The translations under genes were made by a program, and so were the position numbers. Below, piece by piece: positions 9,245 through 16,322 of a DNA stretch of 37,531 nucleotides (its first letter is position 1; each line of letters begins with the position of its first letter). Source of the stretch: Methanomassiliicoccaceae archaeon (GTDB lineage Archaea > Thermoplasmatota > Thermoplasmata > Methanomassiliicoccales > Methanomethylophilaceae); assembly GCA_003557905.1 (NCBI GenBank), contig PWNH01000102.1, positions 1 through 37,531 on the forward strand, given 5' to 3'. Under the pieces are notes generated by a model. That model made no database searches and was not told the DNA's origin. It saw only the letters and a list, made by a program, of their open reading frames with translations.

Positions 9245-9424
9245 TCAGAAACGCAGTATCCCATCATCCTCGATTGTGAAATACTCCTTTTTTGAACCGC
9301 ACCGGGGACAACGCCAACCAGGAGGTATCTGACCGAAAGGCGTCCCGGGTGGGATATGGTTCTCGGAGTCACCTACCCTTTCTACATATCTGTAAGGACA
9401 GCCTCCGCATCTCCAAATCAACAT
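9245..9424 (-). CDS. Rubredoxin-type small iron protein (59 aa)
   Basis: A short gene found by reading the minus strand of an otherwise empty gap. The protein starts MLIWRCGGCPYRYVE and contains HIPPGTPF, then GWRCPRCGSKKEY. The two Cys pairs (C6-x2-C9 and C39-x2-C42) and the conserved IPPGTP loop are the hallmarks of rubredoxin, which binds one Fe with four Cys and carries single electrons in the cytoplasm. A near-perfect Shine-Dalgarno AGGAGG lies 6 nt before the ATG, and a TATA-like ATATATC at 9488-9494 allows a leader of about 40 nt. The length is normal for rubredoxin. It lies between the MtaA-like gene and the rubredoxin-glutamate synthase fusion, so it may serve redox enzymes encoded nearby. 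Confidence 0.88.
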   Translation of the reverse strand: MLIWRCGGCPYRYVERVGDSENHIPPGTPFGQIPPGWRCPRCGSKKEYFTIEDDGILRF

Positions 9425-9650
9425 CTGCAGCCTCCTGGTTCCCCGCGTTGAAAATTAATGACGATCCCGATTGAAATAAGTTTGAGGATATATCGACAAA
9501 CATGTTCTTTAGGATATGTTACAACGTTTTGGTTCAATCACTCACCTTTCTATGAAATTGAAATGATATATCTATAATGTAAGAAATGGATGTCGTCATA
9601 AATCTGTTGTCTGCTCATGATCCTAAAGGAAACCCACCGAGGCGAAATCC

Positions 9651-11102
9651 ATGACCACCTTTGTATGTGAGATCTGTTACGTATACCAATATGAACCGGC
9701 CCACGGGGATAAGGGTACAAACATCCCCCCTGGCACTCATCCAAAGGATTTTCCTAAGGACTGGGAGTGTCCGTTCTGCGGATCATCTGCCGATCGCCTC
9801 ATGCCGGAGGAGGCTGAAGCGCCCATCAAGACCGAGGACCTTCCTCACTTTGCCGAATATCTGTCTAAATGGACGCGACACAGGGACGATATGGAAAAGG
9901 ACATGGAGACCATCCACAGCATGGCCATACATGCCGAGAGCGTGTTCTCATCCATGCGCACAAAGATCGGTACACCGTCCTGGAATTCCCTCCTTCTACT
10001 CGGAGCTCAGATGGCCACCCTCCCTCTCAACGAGGATGAGGATGTCAATCTCAAGACGATCATCGGCCCCAATGCGGAAAAACCTCTGGAACTCTCGATG
10101 CCAGTATACGTCAGTCATATGAGTTTCGGTGCCCTATCAAAGGAGGCGAAGCTGTCTTTGGCCCGGGGAAGCGCCAAGGTGGGTACCGCCATAGGTTCAG
10201 GTGAGGGCGGTGTGCTTGAGGAGGAGTTGGAAGCATCTGGCAATTACATATACGAATATGTTCCAAACCGCTACTCCTACTCTGCCGAGAATATGGCAAA
10301 GGTGCAAGCAATCGAAGTGAAGATAGGTCAATCCACCAAACCGGGCATGGGAGGTCACCTCCCACGGGAGAAGGTGACAGCTGAAGTGGCGGCATTGAGG
10401 GGTTTTCCGGAAAAGACGGATATAATCTCACCAGCCAGATTCCCGGGGATACAAGGTGTCGATGGTTTCCGGGATCTAGTGGACGAATTGAGATCTGTCG
10501 GGAAGGGAGTACCCATCGGACTGAAGATCGCAGCCGGACACATCGAAGACGATTTGGATGTGATAATGGAGACCGGGGCTGATTACGTTACGATCGACGG
10601 AAGACCGGGCGGCACCGCATCCACACTGAATTATGTGAAGGACAGTACCAGCGTACCAACCATTGTCGCCCTTGACAGGGCAAGGAGACACCTTGACGAT
10701 GCGGGTTCCGAGCTTAGCCTTGTCATAACTGGAGGATTGCGTTCCAGTGCCGATGTCGCCAAGGCTTTGGCCTTGGGCGCGGATGCGGTCGCCCTCGGAA
10801 CAGCCTGTCTGATGGCCATAGGTTGTCAGCAATATAGGTTGTGTAACACCGGCAAATGTCCTACAGGAGTCACCACTCAGGATCCAGAATTGAGATTGAG
10901 ATTGGTAGCTGACTACTCAACTAAGAGGTTGGCCAATTTCCTCAATACGATGGCGTCGGAATTGAAGGACTTCGCACGTCTCACAGGAAGGCGTGATGTC
11001 CATCAGCTTTCTCGTGATGACCTTGTCTGTTCAGACCTCGATCTGTCACAAAGTGTTTTCATCAGGCACATGGATGGGCGATATCATTATCTGAAGGACT
11101 GA
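9651..11102 (+). CDS. Rubredoxin-domain glutamate synthase (FMN/Fe-S domain) protein
   Basis: A 483-aa protein with an N-terminal rubredoxin-like domain (residues about 1-45: CEICYVYQYEP, NIPPGTHP, WECPFCGSS; both C-x2-C pairs present), then the FMN-binding (beta/alpha)8 domain of glutamate synthase. The latter shows SFGALSKEAK, GEGGV, KPGMGGHLP, GGTASTLNYV and GLRSSADVAKALALGADAVALGT. The 3Fe-4S-type Cys cluster C-x5-C-x4-C of GltB is intact (GCQQYRLCNTGKCPTG). The N-terminal glutaminase and C-terminal GXGXG domains of bacterial GltB are absent, as in archaeal split GltS-like proteins. It may make glutamate from 2-oxoglutarate with ammonia supplied by another subunit, or be a related flavin oxidoreductase. 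The ATG at 9651 has a GAGG 8 nt upstream; TATA-like ATATAT lies at 9566-9573. The next gene begins 7 bp after its stop. Confidence 0.88.
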   Translation: MTTFVCEICYVYQYEPAHGDKGTNIPPGTHPKDFPKDWECPFCGSSADRLMPEEAEAPIKTEDLPHFAEYLSKWTRHRDDMEKDMETIHSMAIHAESVFSSMRTKIGTPSWNSLLLLGAQMATLPLNEDEDVNLKTIIGPNAEKPLELSMPVYVSHMSFGALSKEAKLSLARGSAKVGTAIGSGEGGVLEEELEASGNYIYEYVPNRYSYSAENMAKVQAIEVKIGQSTKPGMGGHLPREKVTAEVAALRGFPEKTDIISPARFPGIQGVDGFRDLVDELRSVGKGVPIGLKIAAGHIEDDLDVIMETGADYVTIDGRPGGTASTLNYVKDSTSVPTIVALDRARRHLDDAGSELSLVITGGLRSSADVAKALALGADAVALGTACLMAIGCQQYRLCNTGKCPTGVTTQDPELRLRLVADYSTKRLANFLNTMASELKDFARLTGRRDVHQLSRDDLVCSDLDLSQSVFIRHMDGRYHYLKD

Positions 11103-11109
11103 GAGTGAG

Positions 11110-12018
11110 ATGCAGCAATACAGCCTAGCGGAACTGGAGGAGATCTACCGTGAGCAGAGGATAGTCCTCAAGAAACTGGAATCGAAGTATGATTTCGCCA
11201 TGGCTGTGATGAAGGCTGCACCATATTTCCTGATATCCTTGATAACCATCTCTGTCACGCTATCACTCTATGCACCGGAGATGTTCTTCGTCCCACTTGT
11301 GGTGTTGAGCTTCATCATCATTCTTATGGTCCTGCTGTACATATTCGTGAATAGGTTCGATGACACCATAACACTCACACAATTCGAACTTGACAAGATT
11401 AAGGAGGGGATGGACTTCCGTCAGAAGTTCCTCATATCGTCCTTCGTCACCTATCATCAGGCGATGGCCGCCCTGCCATCGAAGATCGAGGATATAGATC
11501 CCAACCGTTACGCCCGTGAGGCTATGACCATCAATGTCAGGGGCATGTTCGGACCCATGCGGGTGGAGGACATGGAATACCGGCATCCGAACATATTCCG
11601 TTCCATGCTGCAGTTCGAATCGGCCTATGAGAGTTTCCGTGACTCGATGGTTTCCCTCTCATTTCAGATCAAGGAGTTCAACTCCCGTCTGGAGTCCTTT
11701 CTGGGCGACAAGCTCATGGATGAGAACATAGCCGAAGATGAACGTGCGGTCATCAAGGAGTTTGTCGATATACAAACGCATGAGAGGGCCCGGATAATAT
11801 TGAACCATTCCATGGGAAATCACGATTACTACTCCCAGATACCGTACAATCGATTCAATTACATACTCGACTCATTGGAAAGCGAACTGCTGGAGAGGAT
11901 GGAGAACATCAATCGCAAGGGAGACAGCCTCCTTCCTTACTTCCGCCAGTTTGAATCATACCATTCCTCACTCAGCAGCGACCTTGTGTATCGCTTCGGG
12001 ACTCTTGAAAATGCATAG
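11110..12018 (+). CDS. Membrane-anchored coiled-coil protein of unknown function
   Basis: A 302-aa protein I do not recognise. Residues 1-30 form a charged helix (LAELEEIYREQRIVLKKLESK). Two membrane helices follow at about 37-54 and 58-80 with only a short turn between them, so most of the protein is on one side, probably the cytoplasm. The rest is predicted helical with many charged residues and no catalytic motif. It starts 7 bp after the glutamate synthase-like gene with a GAGTGAG immediately upstream, so the two are probably co-transcribed, although no functional link is obvious. It ends tail-to-tail with the RNA element at 12.04-12.49 kb. Confidence 0.75.
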   Translation: MQQYSLAELEEIYREQRIVLKKLESKYDFAMAVMKAAPYFLISLITISVTLSLYAPEMFFVPLVVLSFIIILMVLLYIFVNRFDDTITLTQFELDKIKEGMDFRQKFLISSFVTYHQAMAALPSKIEDIDPNRYAREAMTINVRGMFGPMRVEDMEYRHPNIFRSMLQFESAYESFRDSMVSLSFQIKEFNSRLESFLGDKLMDENIAEDERAVIKEFVDIQTHERARIILNHSMGNHDYYSQIPYNRFNYILDSLESELLERMENINRKGDSLLPYFRQFESYHSSLSSDLVYRFGTLENA

Positions 12019-12038
12019 AGATAAGGAATGAGAAATGG

Positions 12039-12208
12039 ATGGAAGAGGGTTGGCTCCGAAGGATTGCCGAAGCAGGGTGGTTTTATCGACCTTAGATCGA
12101 GGTAGTTTAATCCCGAAAGATCATCCTTGATCCATCAGCGGCAACTCCTACGAATTTTGTCTCGCAGGTAGGTCTACGCCACCGTGCCTTTTCGGTCCTT
12201 TCGTGCAA
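12039..12208 (-). ncRNA. Structured RNA element, copy B (class not recognised)
   Basis: Left and right ends are nearly identical to copy A, offset by exactly 280 bp. The ends pair with each other: 12057-12063 with 12196-12203 (one bulge), 12067-12071 with 12191-12195, and 12072-12080 with 12179-12187 (one mismatch). Inside, GACCT 12088-12092 can pair with AGGTC 12170-12174. A hairpin with a 5-bp stem lies at 12118-12131 (GATCA...TGATC), and a small hairpin at about 12152-12161. No open reading frame is shared by the copies. Minus-strand transcription is suggested by a TATA-like box at 12231-12240, which places the start near 12208, and by a pyrimidine-rich tail below 12039. It does not look like RNase P, SRP, tRNA, or C/D or H/ACA guide RNA. 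Confidence 0.62.
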
Positions 12209-12230
12209 ATTATGTATTTCTCGTGTGGAT

Positions 12231-12240
12231 TATTTAATAA
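12231..12240 (-). promoter_or_regulatory. TATA-like box for RNA copy B
   Basis: The minus strand reads TTATTAAATA, preceded by a purine-rich GGGAAA that could be a BRE. It is about 27 bp from the right edge of copy B. The matching element for copy A sits exactly 280 bp away, although the sequence around it is not conserved. Confidence 0.5.
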
Positions 12241-12303
12241 TTTCCCATGACCGTTGAAAGTGAGGAAAGGATCGTCAATCAAAATAAGAACGGGATCCCC
12301 ATG

Positions 12304-12313
12304 AAATAAAAAA
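12304..12313 (-). terminator. Oligo-T terminator after RNA copy A
   Basis: The minus strand reads TTTTTTATTT immediately after the conserved end of copy A. Archaeal transcription commonly stops at such T-runs without a hairpin. Its position supports minus-strand transcription of the element. Confidence 0.5.
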
Positions 12314-12488
12314 CCATAATGGAAGAGGTTTGGCTCCGAAGGATTGCCGAAGCAGGGTGGGCATAGCGACCTTAGACAACAAATTCTGACCTTTGGGGGA
12401 CAGTTTGAGGTCCATTAGCGGCAACTCCTACAAATTTTATTTCGCAGGGAGGTCTATACCACCGCGCCTTTTCGGTCCGTTCGTGCAA
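12305..12488 (-). ncRNA. Structured RNA element, copy A (class not recognised)
   Basis: This is the promoter-proximal copy if transcribed on the minus strand. The end-to-end helix is kept: 12337-12343 with 12476-12483, 12347-12351 with 12471-12475, and 12352-12360 with 12459-12467. One pair that is A-U in copy B becomes A-C on the plus strand but G-U on the minus strand, which favours the minus strand. The pair 12152/12161 (G-C) of copy B is A-U here (12432/12441), a compensatory change. The central segment folds differently (CAAA..CTG 12380-12388 with CAG-TTTG 12401-12407). A TATA-like box at 12511-12520 and an oligo-T at 12304-12313 frame a transcript of about 180 nt. SRAP is the upstream gene on this strand. 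Confidence 0.64.
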
Positions 12489-12510
12489 TATATGATGTGT
12501 CAATGCCGAT

Positions 12511-12520
12511 TATAAAATGA
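12511..12520 (-). promoter_or_regulatory. TATA-like box for RNA copy A
   Basis: The minus strand reads TCATTTTATA, about 27 bp before the right edge of copy A and exactly 280 bp from the matching box of copy B. On the plus strand it would have to drive a transcript starting near 12540, where nothing lies. Confidence 0.5.
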
Positions 12521-12579
12521 TGTTGATAACAGATTGAAATTACCCCTAGGGGGAATTCATTGACCTGTTTTTCAATGGA

Positions 12580-13179
12580 TCAGAACGAATCCAGAGTGTT
12601 CACCGGCCTGATGAGATCCGGACCTTCATTCTTGACGTCGTTCACCGCTTTACCTACCGCCAACCTCTCCAATGGAGGGCTCGATCCAATCGATGAAAGC
12701 GCATCGTCCACGGAGGAGTTGAACCATTCCGATTCCCTTTCCCTCTCAATTATGCATGGCATCCTGGGATGGATGTCCTTCACAGGATCCTCAGACTCTC
12801 GGGTCAGTATGATGACCTCCTTCCTGTCCGTGTATAGCGCGGCCATGGAGAACACCTCGCCGTCATTGACATGGAAAAGATGTGGATGCTTCTTACTATC
12901 CCATTCATAGAATCCGGTTGCAGGCACGAGACAGCGCCTGTCCTCCACCAGACGGGAGAACATCGCCTTTTCCTTGACCGTCTCGATACGGGCATTGATG
13001 AGTGACCGCCCGTACGGCCTCACGCCCCAGAACATATTCTCGAATCGTCCATCGGGCAGTATGCATAGGACATCCTGAGCGGGGGATATGTTGTACCTTG
13101 GTTCAGGTTGCGGCAGCCCCGGAATGGAATACCTTCCAGCAAGGTCCTCGTAAGGTGCTAAGCTGAATCTTCCGCACAT
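12580..13179 (-). CDS. SRAP family abasic-site DNA-protein crosslink protein (HMCES/YedK type)
   Basis: A 199-aa SRAP (SOS response-associated peptidase) protein. After removal of Met1, Cys2 of the MCGRF start forms a thiazolidine crosslink with abasic sites in single-stranded DNA and shields them at replication forks. The other active-site residues are visible: Asn62 in INARIET, Glu92 in GFYEWD and His137 in DIHPRMP. Length is slightly short but normal for microbial members. A TATA-like ATTTTAAA (minus strand, around 13208-13216) sits near 30 bp before the ATG, in a 58-bp divergent promoter shared with the purine permease. Its neighbours downstream on the same strand are the two RNA elements. 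Confidence 0.92.
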   Translation of the reverse strand: MCGRFSLAPYEDLAGRYSIPGLPQPEPRYNISPAQDVLCILPDGRFENMFWGVRPYGRSLINARIETVKEKAMFSRLVEDRRCLVPATGFYEWDSKKHPHLFHVNDGEVFSMAALYTDRKEVIILTRESEDPVKDIHPRMPCIIERERESEWFNSSVDDALSSIGSSPPLERLAVGKAVNDVKNEGPDLIRPVNTLDSF

Positions 13180-13237
13180 GATATCGATTAATTCAATGGT
13201 GTTCCCCTTTAAAATAATCGTTAGTCACTAATGATTT

Positions 13238-14551
13238 TTGTTGAACCCCATTGCCGAATGGTTGGACAGACGTTTCTTGGTCAGTGAAAGAGGCTCCACT
13301 TTAAAGCAAGAGACTCTAGGCGGGGCCGTCACGTTCATGACTATGGCTTACATAGTTGTGGTCAACCCTACAATCCTACAGGATGCGGGTATGCCTTTCG
13401 GACCTGCCATGGTCGCCACGGCATTGACGGCCATGTTCGGCTGCTTGTTGATGGGGGTGCTTGCGAACCGACCATATGCCATCGCCCCCTATATGGGTCA
13501 GAATGCATTTGTGGCCTACACCGTCACCGGCACCATGGGCTACTCCTGGGAGACGGCGCTGTTCACCATATTCATATCCGGTGTACTGCTGTTGTTGTTG
13601 ACATTGTCCGGAGGGCGAAAGGCATTGGGGGATGCAGTGCCGATGACCCTCAAGATCAGTTTCTCAGTGGGTATCGGCCTTTTCATAGCCTTTGTGGGGG
13701 CGGTGTCCTCCGGCATAATTGTAAGCGGTACCGAGACGCCACTGGCCATCGGTGACCTGACCCAGACCGAAAGCATGTTGGCCATACTTTGCCTGTTGAC
13801 CATATCCGCACTCACAGTTCGTGGTTTCAGAGGCTCCATACTCGTTGGAATGCTGGTATGCACCGCCATCGGACTTTTCGTCGGTGTTGTGGAAGCTCCA
13901 GCCGCATTGATATCCAGTCCGCCCCCGCTGTCGCCTGTGTTCCTGCAATGGGAGGTCTCACTCACATTCGGCATCCTATCCGTATTGATGACGGTCTTCA
14001 TTCTTGACGTCGTGGACACCATGGGCACCCTAGTGGCCCTTGGCAGTGAGACGGGTCAGATTGACGAAGAAGGACGACTTATCGACATTCAGAGGCCATT
14101 CACTGCCGACTCTCTCACGATAATGTTCGCAGGTATTGTGGGGACGACATCCAGCGGTGTTTTCGTGGAATCCGCTTCCGGTATCAAGAGCGGAGCCCGC
14201 ACCGGCATATCCTCTATTTTCGTTGGGCTTCTGTTCGGAGCGTCCCTTCTCTTCACACCGATTGTCACGATGATCCCGTCTGCAGTCACCGGTCCGGCCA
14301 TGATGGTGATAGGTATGATGATGTTCGCCTCCACACGGATGTTGGACTTCCATGAACCGACCGATTTCTTCCCTGCCGTGGTGACGGTCTCCCTGATGGT
14401 GTTCACATACAACATAGGGATCGGGATATGTGCTGGCTTCATCGTCTATGTCGTAGGGAAGGTGTTCAGCGGAAAGGGTGAGGAGGTCACTCCCCTGATG
14501 TGGGTTCTGATGGCCATGAGCTTGCTGTTCTTCATATTCTATCCGTATTGA
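13238..14551 (+). CDS. NCS2/AzgA family purine (guanine/hypoxanthine) permease
   Basis: A 437-aa transporter with about 12-14 membrane segments. AzgA-type signatures are present: GGAVTFMTMAYIVVVNPTIL near the N-terminus, PYMGQNAFVAYTV (family motif around the first half-helix), DTMGTLVALG, and ESASGIKSGARTG in the substrate-site region. Members import adenine, guanine or hypoxanthine with protons; which base is not readable here. There is no in-frame ATG at the beginning, and a stop lies at 13232-13234. Start must therefore be TTG 13238 or the next TTG 13241. A TATA-like TTTAAAATAA at 13208-13217 is about 26 bp upstream, giving a leaderless TTG start. Confidence 0.9.
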   Translation: MLNPIAEWLDRRFLVSERGSTLKQETLGGAVTFMTMAYIVVVNPTILQDAGMPFGPAMVATALTAMFGCLLMGVLANRPYAIAPYMGQNAFVAYTVTGTMGYSWETALFTIFISGVLLLLLTLSGGRKALGDAVPMTLKISFSVGIGLFIAFVGAVSSGIIVSGTETPLAIGDLTQTESMLAILCLLTISALTVRGFRGSILVGMLVCTAIGLFVGVVEAPAALISSPPPLSPVFLQWEVSLTFGILSVLMTVFILDVVDTMGTLVALGSETGQIDEEGRLIDIQRPFTADSLTIMFAGIVGTTSSGVFVESASGIKSGARTGISSIFVGLLFGASLLFTPIVTMIPSAVTGPAMMVIGMMMFASTRMLDFHEPTDFFPAVVTVSLMVFTYNIGIGICAGFIVYVVGKVFSGKGEEVTPLMWVLMAMSLLFFIFYPY

Positions 14552-14645
14552 TGAGGGTTCATCATATCCTTTGGAGTACGGACGGGCACCTGCAACGATA
14601 ACCGTTCCTGAGCATATCAATGCCCTTACCTCGAGGATTGTAACA

Positions 14646-15293
14646 TCAAAAAAGGAAGTCTTCCCTACCGCGGAACCAGGCCTTCGTCCTTTCACCCTCA
14701 CGCAGAAGGAGCATAGGTTCCACGAATCCTATCCAGTCCTCACCTCTGAAGCACATGCCCAAAGCATACCCAGCCAATGACGCCACGAAAAAATCATGCG
14801 TGACGACGAGTGTGAGTTCACCCCATTCATGGGAGTGGAGGTCATCAACAAGAGGCTTGAGGCCAGTCATTATATCCTTGAACCCGGGGACCAAATCACC
14901 ATCGAGGAGGCCGTTGCAAATGTCCCTCATATGCATCAAACGGAACGTGATCTCCGCCGCCTCCTCGTCATCGATGAAGGGATCGATCTTTCCGAGGAGG
15001 TTTACGGTGCGTATGTCCATCTCCGTACCATATCCTTGCAGGATTAGCTCTGCCGTCTCCTCACAACGACGGACCGGACTGGCCATGCAGGAAGTTATGT
15101 TGAACCCGTTTGCCGCTAGCCATGAGCCCAAGGTCAAGCTGCAATCCTTCCCCTCTTCGGTCAACATCGCCAACTCATGTTGGAACGTGTCGGTTATCGG
15201 ATGACGGTGAGCATGCCTGAGGATTATCATCGCTTCACCATCGTGACGCATCAGACGGGATATTGCTGCAGAGTACCAGTCCTTTACATTCAT
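14646..15293 (-). CDS. Histidine phosphatase superfamily protein
   Basis: A 215-aa protein of the phosphoglycerate mutase-like (histidine phosphatase) superfamily. The RHxxR catalytic motif is R26-H27-A-H-R30 (ILRHAHRHP), with His27 the expected phospho-acceptor. SPVRRCEETAELI gives the second phosphate-pocket Arg, and VVTHDFFVASL the second catalytic His. The substrate could be a phospho-sugar, a phospho-protein or other small ester; sequence does not decide. It starts 6 bp after the HEAT-like zinc-ribbon gene and runs in the same direction, so the two are very probably co-transcribed. It converges with the purine permease. Confidence 0.87.
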   Translation of the reverse strand: MNVKDWYSAAISRLMRHDGEAMIILRHAHRHPITDTFQHELAMLTEEGKDCSLTLGSWLAANGFNITSCMASPVRRCEETAELILQGYGTEMDIRTVNLLGKIDPFIDDEEAAEITFRLMHMRDICNGLLDGDLVPGFKDIMTGLKPLVDDLHSHEWGELTLVVTHDFFVASLAGYALGMCFRGEDWIGFVEPMLLLREGERTKAWFRGREDFLF

Positions 15294-15299
15294 GTGTCC

Positions 15300-16235
15300 T
15301 CACTCCTTGCGCGTACCGCAACCGGGGCAGTACCATTGTGATTTGTACATCCTCATGGGGGATTCGCAACCGGGACAGAGCGGGTCGGACCTCTTCACAA
15401 CTCCTGTCCTTTCCTTGCTCCACAGGTCATCCGAGCACCATTGGATGAGGGCTCCGAGGGCCTGATGTTCGTAGCGCAGGTCATCAGAGTATTCCTCCAT
15501 GTTCGCCGCCTCGAGATAATGACGTGCTGCAATGGCTCGCAAGGCCTTGTTCACGTTGGAACGGGTCTTTCCGTCTATCGTCCTACTGGGATGGATGTTT
15601 TTCCTATAGCGGACATCAAGGTAATCGAACGCCTTGTCCAGGAAGGAATTGTAAGAATCGGCATCCGGTTCGATGGGAAGTGACATTATCCCCTCTCTCA
15701 CATCCTCCAATTCAGGGTTTCGGCATATGATGCCGTCCAAAATTTCCCTTATCATCTCGCGACGACCGCTGTCCAGCTCACCCATGATCCTCCTCAGTTC
15801 AGACAGATCCTCCTTGGCGGCAACGGGGACCATGGCCTTGGCGGCTTGTTTGAACTCTTCCCCATAGCCCGTACGTAGCTCTTCCATCAGCTCGTCAATC
15901 AATCTCCTGCGGGATTCGAAACCGGCGAGATAACCGACGCAGGCAGCGGCCACGGTGTCGATGTCTTCTCGACGCATGGATGCTATCTTCTCAACATGAG
16001 ATGGGTCGGCTATCCTTGTCAACAGCACAATCACCTCGGTTCTTACACGGGATGAGCCGTGGTCCAGATGCCGGGCGAGTATGTCTGTGAACTCTGGGCG
16101 GTGATTCCATTGCAACCACTTGTCGTCCGCTATGGCGCCCGCCTTTCCGGCCTGTGCGGAATCCACGGCATCCAGGAATCTTCCTAGATAGTCCATCCTG
16201 GTCACGCTGGAACTCATCGCCCTGACATAATTCAT
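15300..16235 (-). CDS. HEAT-like helical protein with C-terminal zinc ribbon
   Basis: A 311-aa protein of unknown function. Residues about 40-180 are helix pairs resembling HEAT repeats (for example TEVIVLLTRIADPSHVEKIASM and EEFKQAAKAMVPVAAKEDLSELRRI), a scaffold for protein contacts. The last 25 residues hold a zinc ribbon with two C-x2-C pairs (LCPGCES...WYCPGCGT). No catalytic motif is visible. The longest frame starts at ATG 16235, but a TATA-like TAATTAAC around 16241-16248 fits ATG 16217 (MSSSVTRMDYL) better. It precedes the histidine phosphatase by 6 bp, so it may regulate or target that enzyme, but this is inference from order alone. Confidence 0.72.
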   Translation of the reverse strand: MNYVRAMSSSVTRMDYLGRFLDAVDSAQAGKAGAIADDKWLQWNHRPEFTDILARHLDHGSSRVRTEVIVLLTRIADPSHVEKIASMRREDIDTVAAACVGYLAGFESRRRLIDELMEELRTGYGEEFKQAAKAMVPVAAKEDLSELRRIMGELDSGRREMIREILDGIICRNPELEDVREGIMSLPIEPDADSYNSFLDKAFDYLDVRYRKNIHPSRTIDGKTRSNVNKALRAIAARHYLEAANMEEYSDDLRYEHQALGALIQWCSDDLWSKERTGVVKRSDPLCPGCESPMRMYKSQWYCPGCGTRKE

Positions 16236-16322
16236 CTTGTTAATTACCGTTACTGCCTTACAGCGTGTGTTGCTTGGACACGATAGCTATTTGACCACGA
16301 TGGATGATTTCCGAAGGTGAAC

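Larger units (their letters stand above)
12039..12494. repeat. Tandem direct repeat of a 176-bp element, 280-bp period
   Basis: Units 12039-12214 and 12319-12494 are direct repeats. The first 42 bp differ at one position (12049/12329), and the last part (12132-12208 against 12412-12488) differs at nine positions. Between them, 12097-12131 and 12377-12411 are both 35 bp long but unrelated in sequence. The 104-bp spacer is not repeated apart from a TATA-like box at the equivalent position. This pattern fits duplication of an RNA gene followed by selection on the ends and free change in the middle. Confidence 0.85.

Noticed and set aside
12039-12494. Hammerhead-like CTGATG in the minus strand of RNA copy B
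   Set aside because: The GAAA partner is missing, and copy A has CTAATG at the same site, so the ribozyme core is not conserved.
12039-12494. RNA elements transcribed from the plus strand
   Set aside because: Promoter-like AT boxes and the oligo-T fit the minus strand better. The plus strand remains possible, with less support.
14030-14701. Long minus-strand open frame of 223 codons over the purine permease
   Set aside because: It is antisense to a clear membrane transporter. Its low-complexity His/Gly-rich translation is a typical shadow of hydrophobic codons.
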